From contig JASEGU010000006.1 of the NCBI GenBank assembly GCA_030017835.1, positions 1 through 59,296 of the forward strand: 59,296 nt of DNA. Direction: 5' to 3'. A model generated the notes under the pieces. That model worked only from the letters and a program-made list of their open reading frames with translations. It did no database searches and was not told the DNA's origin. This DNA is from Actinomycetota bacterium (GTDB lineage: Bacteria; Actinomycetota; Aquicultoria; UBA3085; Oleimmundimicrobiaceae). Numbering within the stretch: position 1 is the first letter of the stretch; each line of letters opens with the position of its first letter. Of this stretch, positions 25,865 to 35,516 are shown one piece after another. The position numbers and the translations under genes were made by a program.

Positions 25865-26841
25865 TATTGAAGGATCTCCACCACTTCTGTTTCATTCAGG
25901 TCACCCAGTTCTAAAAGACGCTTGAGCGAGACCAAGGCCACCTCGATCTGCTGGGTTGAGGGCTCCTTGGTCGTCAGCTTTTGAAGATAGAGCCCCGGAG
26001 CAAGGATCGCCCTGACCAAGAAATGGCTGCCATACTTTCTGGCCAGCTTTATGATTTCGTAACTTAAGCCCACCACCAGGGGGGCAAGGAGTAGACGCTC
26101 GGCTATCCTAATCATGAGCGGCGGCCGCCCCAAAAAGGCGAAGACCAGTATAAGAATGGTGAAGGCGATGATGATGAAGGCCGTCCCGCATCCGACGTGA
26201 AGGGGGCTATGCTTGGCGGCCGCCTCTACGGTCAACTCGTCGCCGGCCTCTAGGGCATGGATCACCTTATGTTCGGCTCCGTGGTACTCGAAGACGCGCC
26301 CTATCTCTTTGGAGTGAGATATGACGAGAAGGTAGGCTATAAAGAGGGCTACCCTTATCAGGCCCTCAAAGAAGCTTATCAAAAAGGGGCTCTCAAGACT
26401 CCTCGCCCCAAAGGCTATGAGATAACTCGGTATGATAATGAAGAGGAGTATGGAAAAGCCAAAGGCCAAAAGAACGCTGAAGAAGATTTCGCCCTTGCCG
26501 AGGATGATGGCTTCCTCATCTGACCCTTCGGTCTCTTCGGCCATGTTGAGTGAGAGGGTGATGGCTTTAGTTCCCAAAACGAGCATCTCAAAGAGGGAGG
26601 TGATCCCCCTTAGGACCGGGATCTTAAGGAGGGATTTCGCAAATCCGCCCCTCTTGATTTGAGCTTCCTCGACGGCTATCTCGCCGTCCTCTCTCCTGAC
26701 CGCAATCACCCAGTTATCTTTGGAGCGGAGCATGACCCCTTCCAGGACGGCTTGGCCGCCGACCTGAGCCGAGTTCGATGGAGAGCACCTCACGAGTTGT
26801 CCGAGCGAATGCTTTAATTTGTAGCTGAAATTGATCTTCAA
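25864..26841 (-). CDS. DUF1385 family membrane protein
   Basis: A 325-residue polytopic membrane protein. [57 protein letters not shown] and [11 protein letters not shown]-like [11 protein letters not shown] are the DUF1385 hallmarks (YqhQ in Bacillus). Four or five membrane segments lie in residues about 100-300. The function is unknown; the HGAEHK and HVGCGT motifs suggest a metal or active site at the membrane. TTG 26841 with GGTGA upstream fits the family start; the open frame extends into the end of thyX. The gene order with prfA and rpmE is common in Gram-positive bacteria. Confidence 0.85.
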   Translation of the reverse strand: MKINFSYKLKHSLGQLVRCSPSNSAQVGGQAVLEGVMLRSKDNWVIAVRREDGEIAVEEAQIKRGGFAKSLLKIPVLRGITSLFEMLVLGTKAITLSLNMAEETEGSDEEAIILGKGEIFFSVLLAFGFSILLFIIIPSYLIAFGARSLESPFLISFFEGLIRVALFIAYLLVISHSKEIGRVFEYHGAEHKVIHALEAGDELTVEAAAKHSPLHVGCGTAFIIIAFTILILVFAFLGRPPLMIRIAERLLLAPLVVGLSYEIIKLARKYGSHFLVRAILAPGLYLQKLTTKEPSTQQIEVALVSLKRLLELGDLNETEVVEILQ

Positions 26842-26912
26842 TATTTCACCAATTATCAATGAGAGATGTTTTTGGAAGGGATACGACTTGGCCTCAAAGC
26901 AACCAAGGGGCG

Positions 26913-27584
26913 CTAGATCTTCTTCCAAGGACGACCGCAACTGAACTTGCCCTCTTTGCAGGGCCCCCTATTGCAGGCCGGACCGGCCTTTGCAAAAAGG
27001 AGCGGGGCGACCGATTTCACCTTATCCAGCATACCCATGGCGAGCCCCCTTATCTCCCACTGAGCCCGCTCGCAACAGCGCAGTTCGAAGAAGTGAAGAA
27101 GCTCTCTGGCATTCATCGTGATCACTATCTTGGTCTCGGCCGCGTTGGGAAGGACATATCTTGCGTCTTCGGCCTCTACCCCTGCCTCTAAGAGATCTCG
27201 ATAGACCCGGTGAGTCGCCTCGCAGATCCTCGTAAATATCTCTTTTAACTCAAAGTTCTCACCCACGGCCGGCGGCACTATGAAATCTGGGCTCTCGGCA
27301 TACTTGACGTATCGCTGTGACTGTTGATTGTAGGAGGCGATACGATGTCTTACCAGCTGATGGGAGCAGGCCCTCGATATTCCACCCACGGCGAAGGTGA
27401 AGACGGCGTGCTCAACGGCGCTTAGATGGCCTGAGCCGATTATGAGGGTGACCATCTTTTCGACCTCATGATCACCTAGGTTCTTTAACAGCTCATCGGC
27501 CCCGATGGGCGCGTAGCAGAGCCGGGCCGCCGCGGCGACCGTTCTCTCTGGATTTGGGGTAAACTCCAAAAGGTTAACGTTCAA
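26913..27584 (-). CDS. thyX: FAD-dependent thymidylate synthase ThyX
   Basis: A 223-residue flavin enzyme that makes dTMP from dUMP with methylene-tetrahydrofolate and NAD(P)H. The signature RHRIASYNQQSQRY matches the ThyX motif RHRxxSxNxxSxR. SAVEHAVFTFAVGGISRACSHQLVRHR precedes it and ELLHFFELRCCERAQWEIR follows. Start TTG 27584. The C-terminus has an extra Cys-containing tail (GPACNRGPCKEGKFSCGRPW), unusual and possibly metal-binding. Dihydrofolate is not produced by ThyX, which suits lineages lacking ThyA. Confidence 0.95.
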   Translation of the reverse strand: MNVNLLEFTPNPERTVAAAARLCYAPIGADELLKNLGDHEVEKMVTLIIGSGHLSAVEHAVFTFAVGGISRACSHQLVRHRIASYNQQSQRYVKYAESPDFIVPPAVGENFELKEIFTRICEATHRVYRDLLEAGVEAEDARYVLPNAAETKIVITMNARELLHFFELRCCERAQWEIRGLAMGMLDKVKSVAPLLFAKAGPACNRGPCKEGKFSCGRPWKKI

Positions 27585-27628
27585 TCAAGACCACTTCAAT
27601 CGCTAGCTCTATTTGAAGGCGAGACTGC

Positions 27629-27880
27629 TTAAACCGGCTCTTCCTCTTTGACCTTGTCTCCCTTGGCCTTAGGCGCCTCGGCCTTTATGCCGTATTTCTT
27701 CTGAAATCTCTGAACCCTGCCGCCGGCATCTATCAGCTTCTGCTTGCCGGTGAAGAAGGGGTGACACTTGGAACAGATCTCCACTTTCAGCTCGGACTTG
27801 GTCGAGCGGGTATTTAAGCTCTCTCCACAAGAGCAGGTGACCAAAGACTCCTTATATTCGGGATGAATATCTTTCTTCAA
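27629..27880 (-). CDS. rpmE: Ribosomal protein L31 (zinc-binding form)
   Basis: An 83-residue 50S subunit protein. [26 protein letters not shown] and [29 protein letters not shown] are the L31 signatures, and the four cysteines mark the zinc-containing type. The C-terminal tail is rich in Lys and Glu. Its promoter is visible just upstream. Confidence 0.97.
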   Translation of the reverse strand: MKKDIHPEYKESLVTCSCGESLNTRSTKSELKVEICSKCHPFFTGKQKLIDAGGRVQRFQKKYGIKAEAPKAKGDKVKEEEPV

Positions 27881-27923
27881 AAAATTCCACCTCCAACCCT
27901 AATTTAGCCCACAGGCAAGGGAG

Positions 27924-27953
27924 ATGTTAGCACAGGGGAAAGGTTCTTGGCAA
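27924..27953 (-). promoter_or_regulatory. Promoter of rpmE
   Basis: On the minus strand TTGCCA (27953-27948), an 18-base spacer ending in TGC, and TAACAT (27929-27924) form a sigma-70 promoter with extended -10. The same TGTGCTAACAT string occurs before topA at 53100-53110. Confidence 0.6.
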
Positions 27954-27968
27954 TCCCTTGAGCGGCCT

Positions 27969-29294
27969 TTAGCCCGAAGGTAGGGAGGTCTTCTGAACCT
28001 GTTGTAAGAACTCGGCATTGGAGCGGGTCTGCTTGACCTTGTCGATCAAGAGCTCTAAGGCGGCCATGGCATCGAGGGAGTGCAGCACCCTTCTCAGCTT
28101 CCAGACCTCTTGGGCCTCGGCCGGATCCATCAAGAGCTCTTCCTTCCTGGTGCCGCTCTTTTCTATATTGACGGCCGGGAAGATGCGCTTGTCGGCAAGC
28201 TTCCTGTCCAAATGGATCTCCATATTGCCGGTCCCTTTGAACTCCTCGAAGATGACCTCGTCCATCCTTGAACCCGTCTCGACCAGGGCGGTGGCCAGGA
28301 TGGTCAGACTGCCGCCATTCTCGATGTTTCTGGCCGCCCCAAAGAAGCGTTTGGGCGGATAGAGGGCGGTCGAATCGACGCCGCCGGAAAGGATACGGCC
28401 GCTCGGCGGAACGGAGAGGTTATGGGCCCTGGCTAAACGGGTGATGCTGTCGAGCAGGATGACCACGTCTTTGCCCTGTTCGACCAGACGCTTGGCCCTT
28501 TCTAAGACGAGTTCGGTCACCTGGACGTGATTTTCGGCCGGCTGATCGAAGGTTGAGCTGACCACATCGCCGCGTACGGAGCGCTCCATATCGGTCACCT
28601 CTTCGGGACGCTCATCGACCAAGAGGACTATCAGCATTATCTCGGGATTGTTGGCGGTTATGCTGTTCGCTATCTGTTTTAAGATGGTCGTCTTTCCGGC
28701 TTTGGGCGGAGAGACGATGAGACCCCGCTGCCCCTTTCCGATGGGAGCTAAAAGATCTATCACCCTTGGGGCTATCTCATGACCTGCCGTCTCCAAGCGG
28801 AATCTCTCTTTGGGATAGATTGGAGTCAGGTTTTCGAAATTCTGCCGCCCCCTGATCAACTCGGGATCGGCCCCGTTGACCTTCTCTATCCGAAGCAAGG
28901 CGCTGTACTTCTCGTTATCTTTGGAGGGACGGATGAGCCCCATGACCTCGTCGCCCTTACGGAGGGCAAACCTCCTTATCTGCGAGACCGAGACGTATAT
29001 GTCGTCATCGCTCGGCAGATAGCCTCCCGTGCGCAAGAAACCGTAGCCGTCGCTAAGGATGTCTAGGATGCCCTTTTTGGTAATGGCGCCATTCCCCTCG
29101 ATGGGCGGGGCCGGACGTCTCTCGAAGGCGGGTTGCTCACCACCGCCGCTCACCTTTTTTTTGGCCACTATCGCCTCGATGAGCTCGGCTTTTTTGAGCT
29201 TCTGCGTTAGATCGATTCCAGCCCCTTGAGCGATCTCACCGAGCTCTGCCATCTTCTTTTTTGCCAACTCTTCCCTTAAATCGTCGTTACCCAA
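27969..29294 (-). CDS. rho: Transcription termination factor Rho
   Basis: A 441-residue hexameric RNA helicase that ends transcription. The N-terminal Rho_N helices ([31 protein letters not shown]) are followed by the RNA-binding CSD ([41 protein letters not shown]) and the ATPase domain with Walker [34 protein letters not shown] and [15 protein letters not shown]. Normal length; no long inserted domain as in many Actinobacteria. Start 29294. Confidence 0.97.
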   Translation of the reverse strand: MGNDDLREELAKKKMAELGEIAQGAGIDLTQKLKKAELIEAIVAKKKVSGGGEQPAFERRPAPPIEGNGAITKKGILDILSDGYGFLRTGGYLPSDDDIYVSVSQIRRFALRKGDEVMGLIRPSKDNEKYSALLRIEKVNGADPELIRGRQNFENLTPIYPKERFRLETAGHEIAPRVIDLLAPIGKGQRGLIVSPPKAGKTTILKQIANSITANNPEIMLIVLLVDERPEEVTDMERSVRGDVVSSTFDQPAENHVQVTELVLERAKRLVEQGKDVVILLDSITRLARAHNLSVPPSGRILSGGVDSTALYPPKRFFGAARNIENGGSLTILATALVETGSRMDEVIFEEFKGTGNMEIHLDRKLADKRIFPAVNIEKSGTRKEELLMDPAEAQEVWKLRRVLHSLDAMAALELLIDKVKQTRSNAEFLQQVQKTSLPSG

Positions 29295-29335
29295 CTACAT
29301 GCACCTGCCTTACGAAGTCTATAAATCACTGTGAA

Positions 29336-29992
29336 CTACTTGGAAAGCTTATCTTTCAACTTCTCCCAGTCTAAGAGAAATGCGTCTATCCCCCGGTCGG
29401 TTAGGGGATGCTTTACCATCTGTTTGATGACGCTATATGGAACGGTTGCGATGTCGGCTCCGGCCAGAGCCGAATCGGTCACGTGGATGGGATTGCGCAC
29501 GCTCGCTGCGATTATCTTGGTATCGAAATCATAATTCCTGTAGGCAGCCACCGCGTCGATTAGAACGGGCATAGCGCTCTGACCAATATCATCAAGGCGG
29601 CCCAGAAAGATGGAAGCGTAGGAGGCACCGGCCAGAGCGGCCAAAATGGCCTGGTTGACGGAGAATATCAGCGTCATGTTGACCCGGATTCCCTCCTTGG
29701 AGACGACGCTGGTGGCGGCCAAAGCCTCGCTCGTCATCGGCATCTTTATTATCACATTATCGGCAATTTTTGAGAGTTCTTTGGCCTCGGCTATCATGCC
29801 CTTGGCGCCTAAGCTTATGACCTCGGCGCTGATGGGGCCGGAGACGGTCTCTGCTATCTCCTTGATGACCTCAGCAAATTCGCGCCCCTCCTTTGCGCAG
29901 AGGGTCGGGTTGGTGGTCACCCCGCTTATCACCCCCCAGGAGTTGACCTCCCTTATCTCGTCGATGTTGGCCGTATCTAAGAATAGTTCCAA
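29336..29992 (-). CDS. Transaldolase / fructose-6-phosphate aldolase-like protein (TalC family)
   Basis: A 218-residue aldolase of the small transaldolase group. The marks are [36 protein letters not shown], the Schiff-base lysine in [10 protein letters not shown], and [34 protein letters not shown]. The size fits TalC/FSA; whether it acts as a transaldolase or as an F6P aldolase cannot be told by eye. It starts 18 bp after the 2-phosphoglycerate kinase gene. Confidence 0.9.
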   Translation of the reverse strand: MELFLDTANIDEIREVNSWGVISGVTTNPTLCAKEGREFAEVIKEIAETVSGPISAEVISLGAKGMIAEAKELSKIADNVIIKMPMTSEALAATSVVSKEGIRVNMTLIFSVNQAILAALAGASYASIFLGRLDDIGQSAMPVLIDAVAAYRNYDFDTKIIAASVRNPIHVTDSALAGADIATVPYSVIKQMVKHPLTDRGIDAFLLDWEKLKDKLSK

Positions 29993-30010
29993 ACCGGATC
30001 ACCTCTCATG

Positions 30011-30964
30011 CTATTTTAAATTGGATTTTTGCGTCCCTTGCGTAACCTTGGCGCAGCAGGAGACGACTCTGTCGAGTACCACTTCAAGGGTTTTTATCAC
30101 GGCCTCATCCAGGTGGTAGCTGGGTATGATGGCCACCTTCTCCTCTCTGGCCGCCGCCTCAAGATGGCCGCCTACCTTCCTGATGCTCTCGAAGTTGGCC
30201 CGATAGCGCTTGAAGGAGCGGGTCCCCCCCGTATCAACCTCTCTGACATAGAAGTGGCTCTTATGAAGCTCCTCCTCGCCCATGGCGATGACGAGTTGAA
30301 CGATCAAGGCATCCTTGAGCCGGTTTAAGTTTATAAGGCCAGGAACCAAGTGAACGCCCTCGATTATCATACTGAAGCCCTCGGTTATAGCCCTTTGAAT
30401 GACCGCGCTTAAGCCCACGCCCACGGCTATGGCCTGCTCCATGAAGGCTTCGATGACCGGGTCATCCCCCGAGCAGACTGGTATGCGGGCCGCCCTCCAG
30501 GCATCGAAAGAGGAGTGGTAGAGTACGGGCATCAGTTCCTTGGAGAGAAGCTTCCTCATAACCTCACGGATGGCGTCGGAGGGGACGATGTGGGTGATTC
30601 CCAGGCGGTTTCCGATTTCGGTAGCGATGGTCGATTTACCCACCCCGGTCGTGCCGCCGATGAGGACGATGAGCGGGCGATCGAGCTTGCCCAGAGTCAA
30701 CCAGTTCTCATACTTTTTGGCATACTCCAAGCCCACCTTCGACTCAATCATCTCGATGGTTATCAGGCTCAAATCCGGACTCTTTATCGAATAGGTTCCA
30801 TCACTTTTCAGCCTATCCTCGATGGAGCGGGCTATATCGTACGCGTCTAAGGGCGATATCCCGGTAGCCATGATCGAGGAGGCGATCAAACCCTTGGAGA
30901 AGGGAAGACCGTGCTGGCGGTCGCTTATCAAGATGGTCTTCTCTTGGTTGTTATCCGTATTCAA
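30011..30964 (-). CDS. 2-phosphoglycerate kinase (cyclic 2,3-diphosphoglycerate pathway)
   Basis: About 317 residues. An N-terminal ATP-cone-like domain (KTILISDRQHGLPFSKGLIASSIMATG) precedes a P-loop kinase domain with IVLIGGTTGVGKSTIATEIGNRL and THIVPSDAIREVMR. This is the layout of the archaeal 2-phosphoglycerate kinase, which makes 2,3-diphosphoglycerate, the precursor cyclised by the product of the gene directly upstream. TTG 30964 with AAAGGA eight bases upstream is preferred; TTG 30970 overlaps the upstream stop as TTGA. The pathway gives the thermoprotectant cyclic 2,3-diphosphoglycerate in methanogens. Confidence 0.85.
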   Translation of the reverse strand: MNTDNNQEKTILISDRQHGLPFSKGLIASSIMATGISPLDAYDIARSIEDRLKSDGTYSIKSPDLSLITIEMIESKVGLEYAKKYENWLTLGKLDRPLIVLIGGTTGVGKSTIATEIGNRLGITHIVPSDAIREVMRKLLSKELMPVLYHSSFDAWRAARIPVCSGDDPVIEAFMEQAIAVGVGLSAVIQRAITEGFSMIIEGVHLVPGLINLNRLKDALIVQLVIAMGEEELHKSHFYVREVDTGGTRSFKRYRANFESIRKVGGHLEAAAREEKVAIIPSYHLDEAVIKTLEVVLDRVVSCCAKVTQGTQKSNLK

Positions 30965-30966
30965 TC

Positions 30967-32319
30967 TCAACTTCCTTTGCTTTTGAAATCGGCTTTCGCC
31001 CTTTCGGCCAGAGCGATGGTGGCCTCATTGAGCGGTCTGTAACCTTCGAGCGTGATCGGTTCGTTATCAAGGTAGACGACCTCTTTGCCCGCCGTAAGAC
31101 TGAAGTCGGTCACCACATCGACCGATGCCGCCTTGAGTTCGGTCAACACAGTATCGTATCGACCGGATAGACCGGCCAGGTCCCGCCTGAGATCGGCCCT
31201 GTTGGACAGGCTGGAGCTATGCCCAACGATCTTGCAGCCATATCTCTCTTCGAGATATCCCATAAGCAACGGGGCGGCCTGCGGGCTGGCGGTGGTGGCA
31301 AAAAAGGCCCTCTTATTTTCGATCGAAGATAAGGGAAGAGGCCTAAATACCGTCCTTATCACCTCAACCTGTGGCTTGATATCCTTGATGACCTTCTCGA
31401 TGAAGCTCACCTTCTCCAGGCTTGAGAGAGGCTCTTCACACATGGTCAGAACAACAATATCGCTCATCAGAATCCTGTACGGGCCGAAGAACCCTTTGAT
31501 ATATTCTATGGGCTGGTGGGTCCCGACGACCACGACCCTTGCCTCCGTATCTATCGGAGGAAAGACCGAGCCGCTCCCTTCCAGGATCACGAATTCGCCC
31601 TCTAAGGTATTGGCCAGGCGGGCTCCGTCCAAGACGTTGGACATGAAGGGCGATCCAACCATTCCACCGCCGCAGCGCCTGCAGCCTATGGTTGTCACCC
31701 GAGCCATCAAGGCGTCCTCGTAATGATCCGAGGCGGCGTGCTTACCCATCCGGCTCGCATTAAGGAGAAAACTTGGGCTAAGTTCCACCTCTCTTCCCAG
31801 TATCACCTCCGGCTTGCTGGGACCGCCGCGGCCCATTGCCACCACGAGCGGCATAAACGAAGCCTTATCAAGAACGCGGCATACGTAGGCCGAAACGGCC
31901 GTCTTGCCGACCCTCTTGCCGGTTCCAATTATCGAGATCGAGGGCTTCTCCAAGATATCGTGAAAATTGGGAGGATCGAAACGGAAATCGGCTCCCAGAT
32001 ATGATGCGCCAGATTTCAAGATGCGGCTTGCGAACTCGAAGCGCTCATGGTACCCGACGATCGGCTCATCGCTTAGATCTATAACTAGACCTGGCTGAAA
32101 AGTATCCAGAGCCTCCTCTATGGCCGAGAGGGCATCTTTTCCCCAGACGACCGTAAAACCGAGCGATGAGAGGCTCTTATCTTCGGTAACCTTTTCAGTC
32201 CCGCCGATGAATACGACGGCGACGATATCGTATTTTAGATCCTCTTCGATGCGCCTTAAAGTCCCCTCGATGACCGGAAAGTAATGCTCCCCATCGACAA
32301 GGGCGATGGCCTTCTCTAT
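30967..32319 (-). CDS. cpgS: Cyclic 2,3-diphosphoglycerate synthetase, apparent AUA start
   Basis: About 450 residues. The ATP-dependent enzyme forms the cyclic anhydride from 2,3-diphosphoglycerate. ISIIGTGKRVGKTAVSAYVCRVL is the P-loop; FVILEGSGSVFPPIDTEA and YEDALMARVTTIGCRRCGGGM are typical. The frame stays open 100 codons above the first TTG (32019) and reads IEKAIALVDGEHYFPVIEGTL, the known N-terminus of this family, but contains no ATG, GTG or TTG. The only sensible start is ATA at 32319-32317, five bases after GGTGAG and overlapping the upstream TAG stop (ATAG). A sequencing or strain change from ATG is the alternative. TTG 32019 would lose a conserved domain. Confidence 0.8.
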   Translation of the reverse strand: MEKAIALVDGEHYFPVIEGTLRRIEEDLKYDIVAVVFIGGTEKVTEDKSLSSLGFTVVWGKDALSAIEEALDTFQPGLVIDLSDEPIVGYHERFEFASRILKSGASYLGADFRFDPPNFHDILEKPSISIIGTGKRVGKTAVSAYVCRVLDKASFMPLVVAMGRGGPSKPEVILGREVELSPSFLLNASRMGKHAASDHYEDALMARVTTIGCRRCGGGMVGSPFMSNVLDGARLANTLEGEFVILEGSGSVFPPIDTEARVVVVGTHQPIEYIKGFFGPYRILMSDIVVLTMCEEPLSSLEKVSFIEKVIKDIKPQVEVIRTVFRPLPLSSIENKRAFFATTASPQAAPLLMGYLEERYGCKIVGHSSSLSNRADLRRDLAGLSGRYDTVLTELKAASVDVVTDFSLTAGKEVVYLDNEPITLEGYRPLNEATIALAERAKADFKSKGS

Positions 32320-33131
32320 GTCAGCTCACCGCTCTCAGCATCAATCATTTTCCACTTACAATACTTGCTCTCGCTGAGCGAGAAATCGACGAGTAAAAAC
32401 CTCTCTCCAAAGGGAAAATGGCGATAGATCGCAATGCGATCCCCCTCGGCTCTGATCACGTTATAGCAGGGCTTTGTCCTTCCCCTGACCCGCAAGGTAG
32501 AGACGGTTCCGGCGTTTACGACCGTGAGGTTTTCGATCCTCCAGACGTAAGGGACATGCTTGTGGCCGGATAAGACTATATCGACACCGTCCATTATCAG
32601 CCTCTCCAAGACATCCCCGGCATCGAAGACGATGTTGCGCTCCCGCCCGGTCCCCGGGATGGGAAGGAGGTGATGATGCATGGCCAAAACCTTAAGACTC
32701 TCTTTCCCCTTTTCGAAGTGGTAGGTGGCCCACTCCATCCTTTCGCGGCCGACCTGCCCGCTGTCTAAATCCGGCTCACTGGAATCGACCCCGACTATCA
32801 AGACATCATTCGAACTCAAGACGGAATTTCTGGGACCGAAGGCATCCTCGAAGTGGACGTAGCCGACGTTTCTGGAATCGTGATTACCCGGAACGATGAG
32901 GATGTCCTTACAATCTATCTCCGAGATAAAGCTCTCGGCCGTCTTGAACTCTTGGCTGAAGCCCTCGTTAACCAGGTCTCCGGTTATGACGACTATGTCC
33001 GGTTTGATCTCGTTTATCTCACTTATGGTCCGGCTCATCAGGTTGGTTATAAAATACTGGCTGCCGGCATGAATGTCAGATATGTGAACTATGGTAACGG
33101 GCTTTTTTAGGCTTTTCTCTGAAGCAGCCAA
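32316..33131 (-). CDS. Calcineurin-like metallophosphoesterase
   Basis: A 271-residue cytoplasmic phosphoesterase with the full metal-site set: VHISDIHAG, VVITGDLVNEG, VPGNHDSRN, MHHHLLPIPG and LSGHKHVPYVW. TTG 33131 has AGGAG six bases upstream; GTG 33152 is an alternative. It opens an operon with the cyclic diphosphoglycerate synthetase and 2-phosphoglycerate kinase genes, overlapping the first. It resembles the cyclic-nucleotide phosphodiesterase (CpdA/Icc) group. From its position I suggest it may hydrolyse cyclic diphosphoglycerate or a related phosphate, but the substrate cannot be read from sequence. Confidence 0.85.
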   Translation of the reverse strand: MAASEKSLKKPVTIVHISDIHAGSQYFITNLMSRTISEINEIKPDIVVITGDLVNEGFSQEFKTAESFISEIDCKDILIVPGNHDSRNVGYVHFEDAFGPRNSVLSSNDVLIVGVDSSEPDLDSGQVGRERMEWATYHFEKGKESLKVLAMHHHLLPIPGTGRERNIVFDAGDVLERLIMDGVDIVLSGHKHVPYVWRIENLTVVNAGTVSTLRVRGRTKPCYNVIRAEGDRIAIYRHFPFGERFLLVDFSLSESKYCKWKMIDAESGELT

Positions 33132-33254
33132 CGGGTTCTCCTGGCTAATCACCCAATCAAAGGGTGGGTGGGCTTTAAGGGTTTAAAGGGTATAAATCAC
33201 CGGGCAATAAAGACTTCCGTTAATCTACGATACAATGAGGTGGTAGTCAACTAG

Positions 33255-33282
33255 ATTTTACTAGAAATTCGAGCAAGGTCAA
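33255..33282 (-). promoter_or_regulatory. Promoter of the phosphoesterase / cyclic diphosphoglycerate operon
   Basis: On the minus strand TTGACC (33282-33277), a 16-base spacer and TAAAAT (33260-33255). It gives a leader of about 115 bases before the TTG start at 33131. The leader contains pyrimidine-rich CCCACCCACCC but no recognisable riboswitch. Confidence 0.5.
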
Positions 33283-33292
33283 TAGGGTGGGT

Positions 33293-35506
33293 CTACTCCT
33301 CCATGATTATCGTTATGTTGCCCTCTTTTCGTATGAGCATGAAGCTCGTTATATCATCCCTCTGGATGAAGGATATGTCGAAGGAGCCGGAGCCGACTTT
33401 CAGACCCAAGAGCTTAACCTCTTTGAGCCAGGGTGGAAGAGTTGGAGAATTGACGTAGAGGACGCCTTTCTTGGCATCGGGGCTTAGACCCAGCATGGCC
33501 TGGAGGATCATGAACATGCTTCCGGCCGCCCAGGCCTGTGGAGTGCAGGCGACGGGATAGTCGATCGGCCAGCCCTCCCCCTTGCGGGTAAATCCGCAGA
33601 AGAGTTCGGGAAGACGGCTGTAAGGGTGATGGACGGCCGTTTCAAACATGCCGGTTGCCACCGTCTCGACCGCGAAATTGAAGCCGTACCTCTTGAAGCC
33701 GCGGGCGATTATGGCGTTATCGTGCGGCCAGATGCTGCCATTGTGATAGCTCATCGGGTTGTAGTTCTTGGCCGTTTTGGAAAGGGTCCTGATCCCCCAG
33801 CCAGAGAACATATCGGGGGCCATCAAGCGATCCTTCACCTCTTTGGCCTTGTCAAGATCTAGAATGCCCGTCCAGAGAGCCTGACCGGGATTGGAGGTGA
33901 TGCTCTTGACCTGGTTCTTATCTCCATCTAGGGCCATGGCCAGAAAGCTCTCTCCCTCCATCCAGAAGTGGTCGATGAACTTATTCTTGAGCGCGTTTGC
34001 CCAAGAGATGAGCGATATAGATTTCTCCTCCTCCCCCAATGTCGAGTATATCTCGCCCATCCTCATGAGGGCGTAATAGACGTAGCCCTGCACCTCGACC
34101 AGAGCGATGGGAGCCTGGGCCGGACTGCCGTCTAAGTGGCTGACGGCGCTATACGAGTCCTTCCAGCCCTGATTGGCTAGACCCCTCTTAGCCTTCCTCT
34201 CGTACTCCACGAAGAGGTCGCCGTCTTTGTCCCCGTAATTCTTTATCCAGTCGATGGCCGCATCTAAGTTGGGCTTTATCGACCTTAAGAAATCGACATC
34301 ACCGGTCCACTTGAAATACTCGCTGACCAGGATGAGAAAGAGTGGGGTCGAATCGATCGAGCCATAATATGGAGTATGTGGTATCTCCTTGATGTTGGCG
34401 AGTTCGCCCCTTCTCAGTTCGTGGAGGATTTTGCCGGGCTCCTCGTCCCGCCAGGTGTCCTCAACTTGACCCTGGTAGAGGGCGAGGAATTTTATGACAT
34501 CTCTGGCCAGTTCACTGCAGAGCGGCAGGGTCTGGATGGCGACTATGGCGCTGTCTCGACCGAAGGGAGAGACGAACCAGGGGACTCCGGCCGCTATCAT
34601 CCGGCCGTGACCCATCTCGGTCACCAGCATCCTGATGTCGTCCTTGCTCCGTTTTGTGAGCCGATCGAAGAGGGAGTTGTCCGTCTCGATCTTCAAACAC
34701 TTCATCGCATTGAGGTCGTATGACTCCTCAAGCTCGCTTAGGGTCTGTTTGTAATTATCACTTAAGTGGGGTTTTTCATCCCCGACTACCGGAACGACCG
34801 AAAAGCTCAAGATCGATTTGGAGTTGGCCTCGATCCTCAAATTGAATTCCAGGCTGGCCCCGGTCGAGTTGAAGTTGACCGACGAGGGCTCCTTGGAAAA
34901 ATGTATCTCCGTTCGGCGGAAGACATCGTCTAGACCAAGGTAAGCGAAGGTTAAGGTCTTGCCTTCCATCTGGGGAGAGAGCAGCTTGCCCCTGGTCTCC
35001 CTCTTTAAGCCCCTGACTTCGAAGATGTCGGCAAAATCGGAGTCGAGTTTGAATTGGAGCTTCAATTCGACCGGAAAGGCATTGAAGTTCTCCACCCGCA
35101 CCCGGTTGGAAAGACCGTTGTGGACGAGCCTGAGCTGACGAATATTTAGGGTCTCTTGGGGGATCTTGACGCCGTTCTGCTGAAGATCGGGGTTAGTGCA
35201 CTCCACCCTCTCCATGTAGCTCACCTCGACCGTCGAGGCGAGAAAGACCGGGATACGGTCGCCCACCCGAAACTCGAAACAGCTCAGAAAGCGGGTATCC
35301 TGATAGTAGAAGCCAAAGCCGCGGGTATTATTCTCCGGGACATCCCCCTCCATGGTGGTCAAGAGGAAGTAGTCGCCCTCTTTGGTGGTTAGGACCTTCT
35401 CCTTAACGTCGACGATTATGAAGGGTATGCCCTTGTTGAGTATCCTGTTTGTCGCCTCGACCTCTTCTTCGAAGACCCGGCCGTCCGGCCCGATGATATT
35501 GCCCAA
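33293..35506 (-). CDS. Glycogen debranching enzyme-like protein (amylo-alpha-1,6-glucosidase family)
   Basis: A 737-residue enzyme. The N-terminal beta domain (about residues 25-240) has GDYFLLTTMEGDVPENNTRGFGFYYQDTRFLS, as in GDE_N_bis. The C-terminal alpha/alpha-barrel has GVPWFVSPFGRDSAIVAIQTLPL, NPGQALWTGI and YHNGSIWPHDNAIIARG, typical of bacterial debranching-like glucosidases. It probably acts on 1,6-branches of glycogen or an osmolyte glucan. Start TTG 35506 with GGGGGA upstream. It directly follows a family 4 glycosyltransferase gene (10 bp gap), which suggests a shared glucan or glucoside substrate. Confidence 0.85.
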   Translation of the reverse strand: MGNIIGPDGRVFEEEVEATNRILNKGIPFIIVDVKEKVLTTKEGDYFLLTTMEGDVPENNTRGFGFYYQDTRFLSCFEFRVGDRIPVFLASTVEVSYMERVECTNPDLQQNGVKIPQETLNIRQLRLVHNGLSNRVRVENFNAFPVELKLQFKLDSDFADIFEVRGLKRETRGKLLSPQMEGKTLTFAYLGLDDVFRRTEIHFSKEPSSVNFNSTGASLEFNLRIEANSKSILSFSVVPVVGDEKPHLSDNYKQTLSELEESYDLNAMKCLKIETDNSLFDRLTKRSKDDIRMLVTEMGHGRMIAAGVPWFVSPFGRDSAIVAIQTLPLCSELARDVIKFLALYQGQVEDTWRDEEPGKILHELRRGELANIKEIPHTPYYGSIDSTPLFLILVSEYFKWTGDVDFLRSIKPNLDAAIDWIKNYGDKDGDLFVEYERKAKRGLANQGWKDSYSAVSHLDGSPAQAPIALVEVQGYVYYALMRMGEIYSTLGEEEKSISLISWANALKNKFIDHFWMEGESFLAMALDGDKNQVKSITSNPGQALWTGILDLDKAKEVKDRLMAPDMFSGWGIRTLSKTAKNYNPMSYHNGSIWPHDNAIIARGFKRYGFNFAVETVATGMFETAVHHPYSRLPELFCGFTRKGEGWPIDYPVACTPQAWAAGSMFMILQAMLGLSPDAKKGVLYVNSPTLPPWLKEVKLLGLKVGSGSFDISFIQRDDITSFMLIRKEGNITIIMEE

Positions 35507-35516
35507 AACAATCCCC

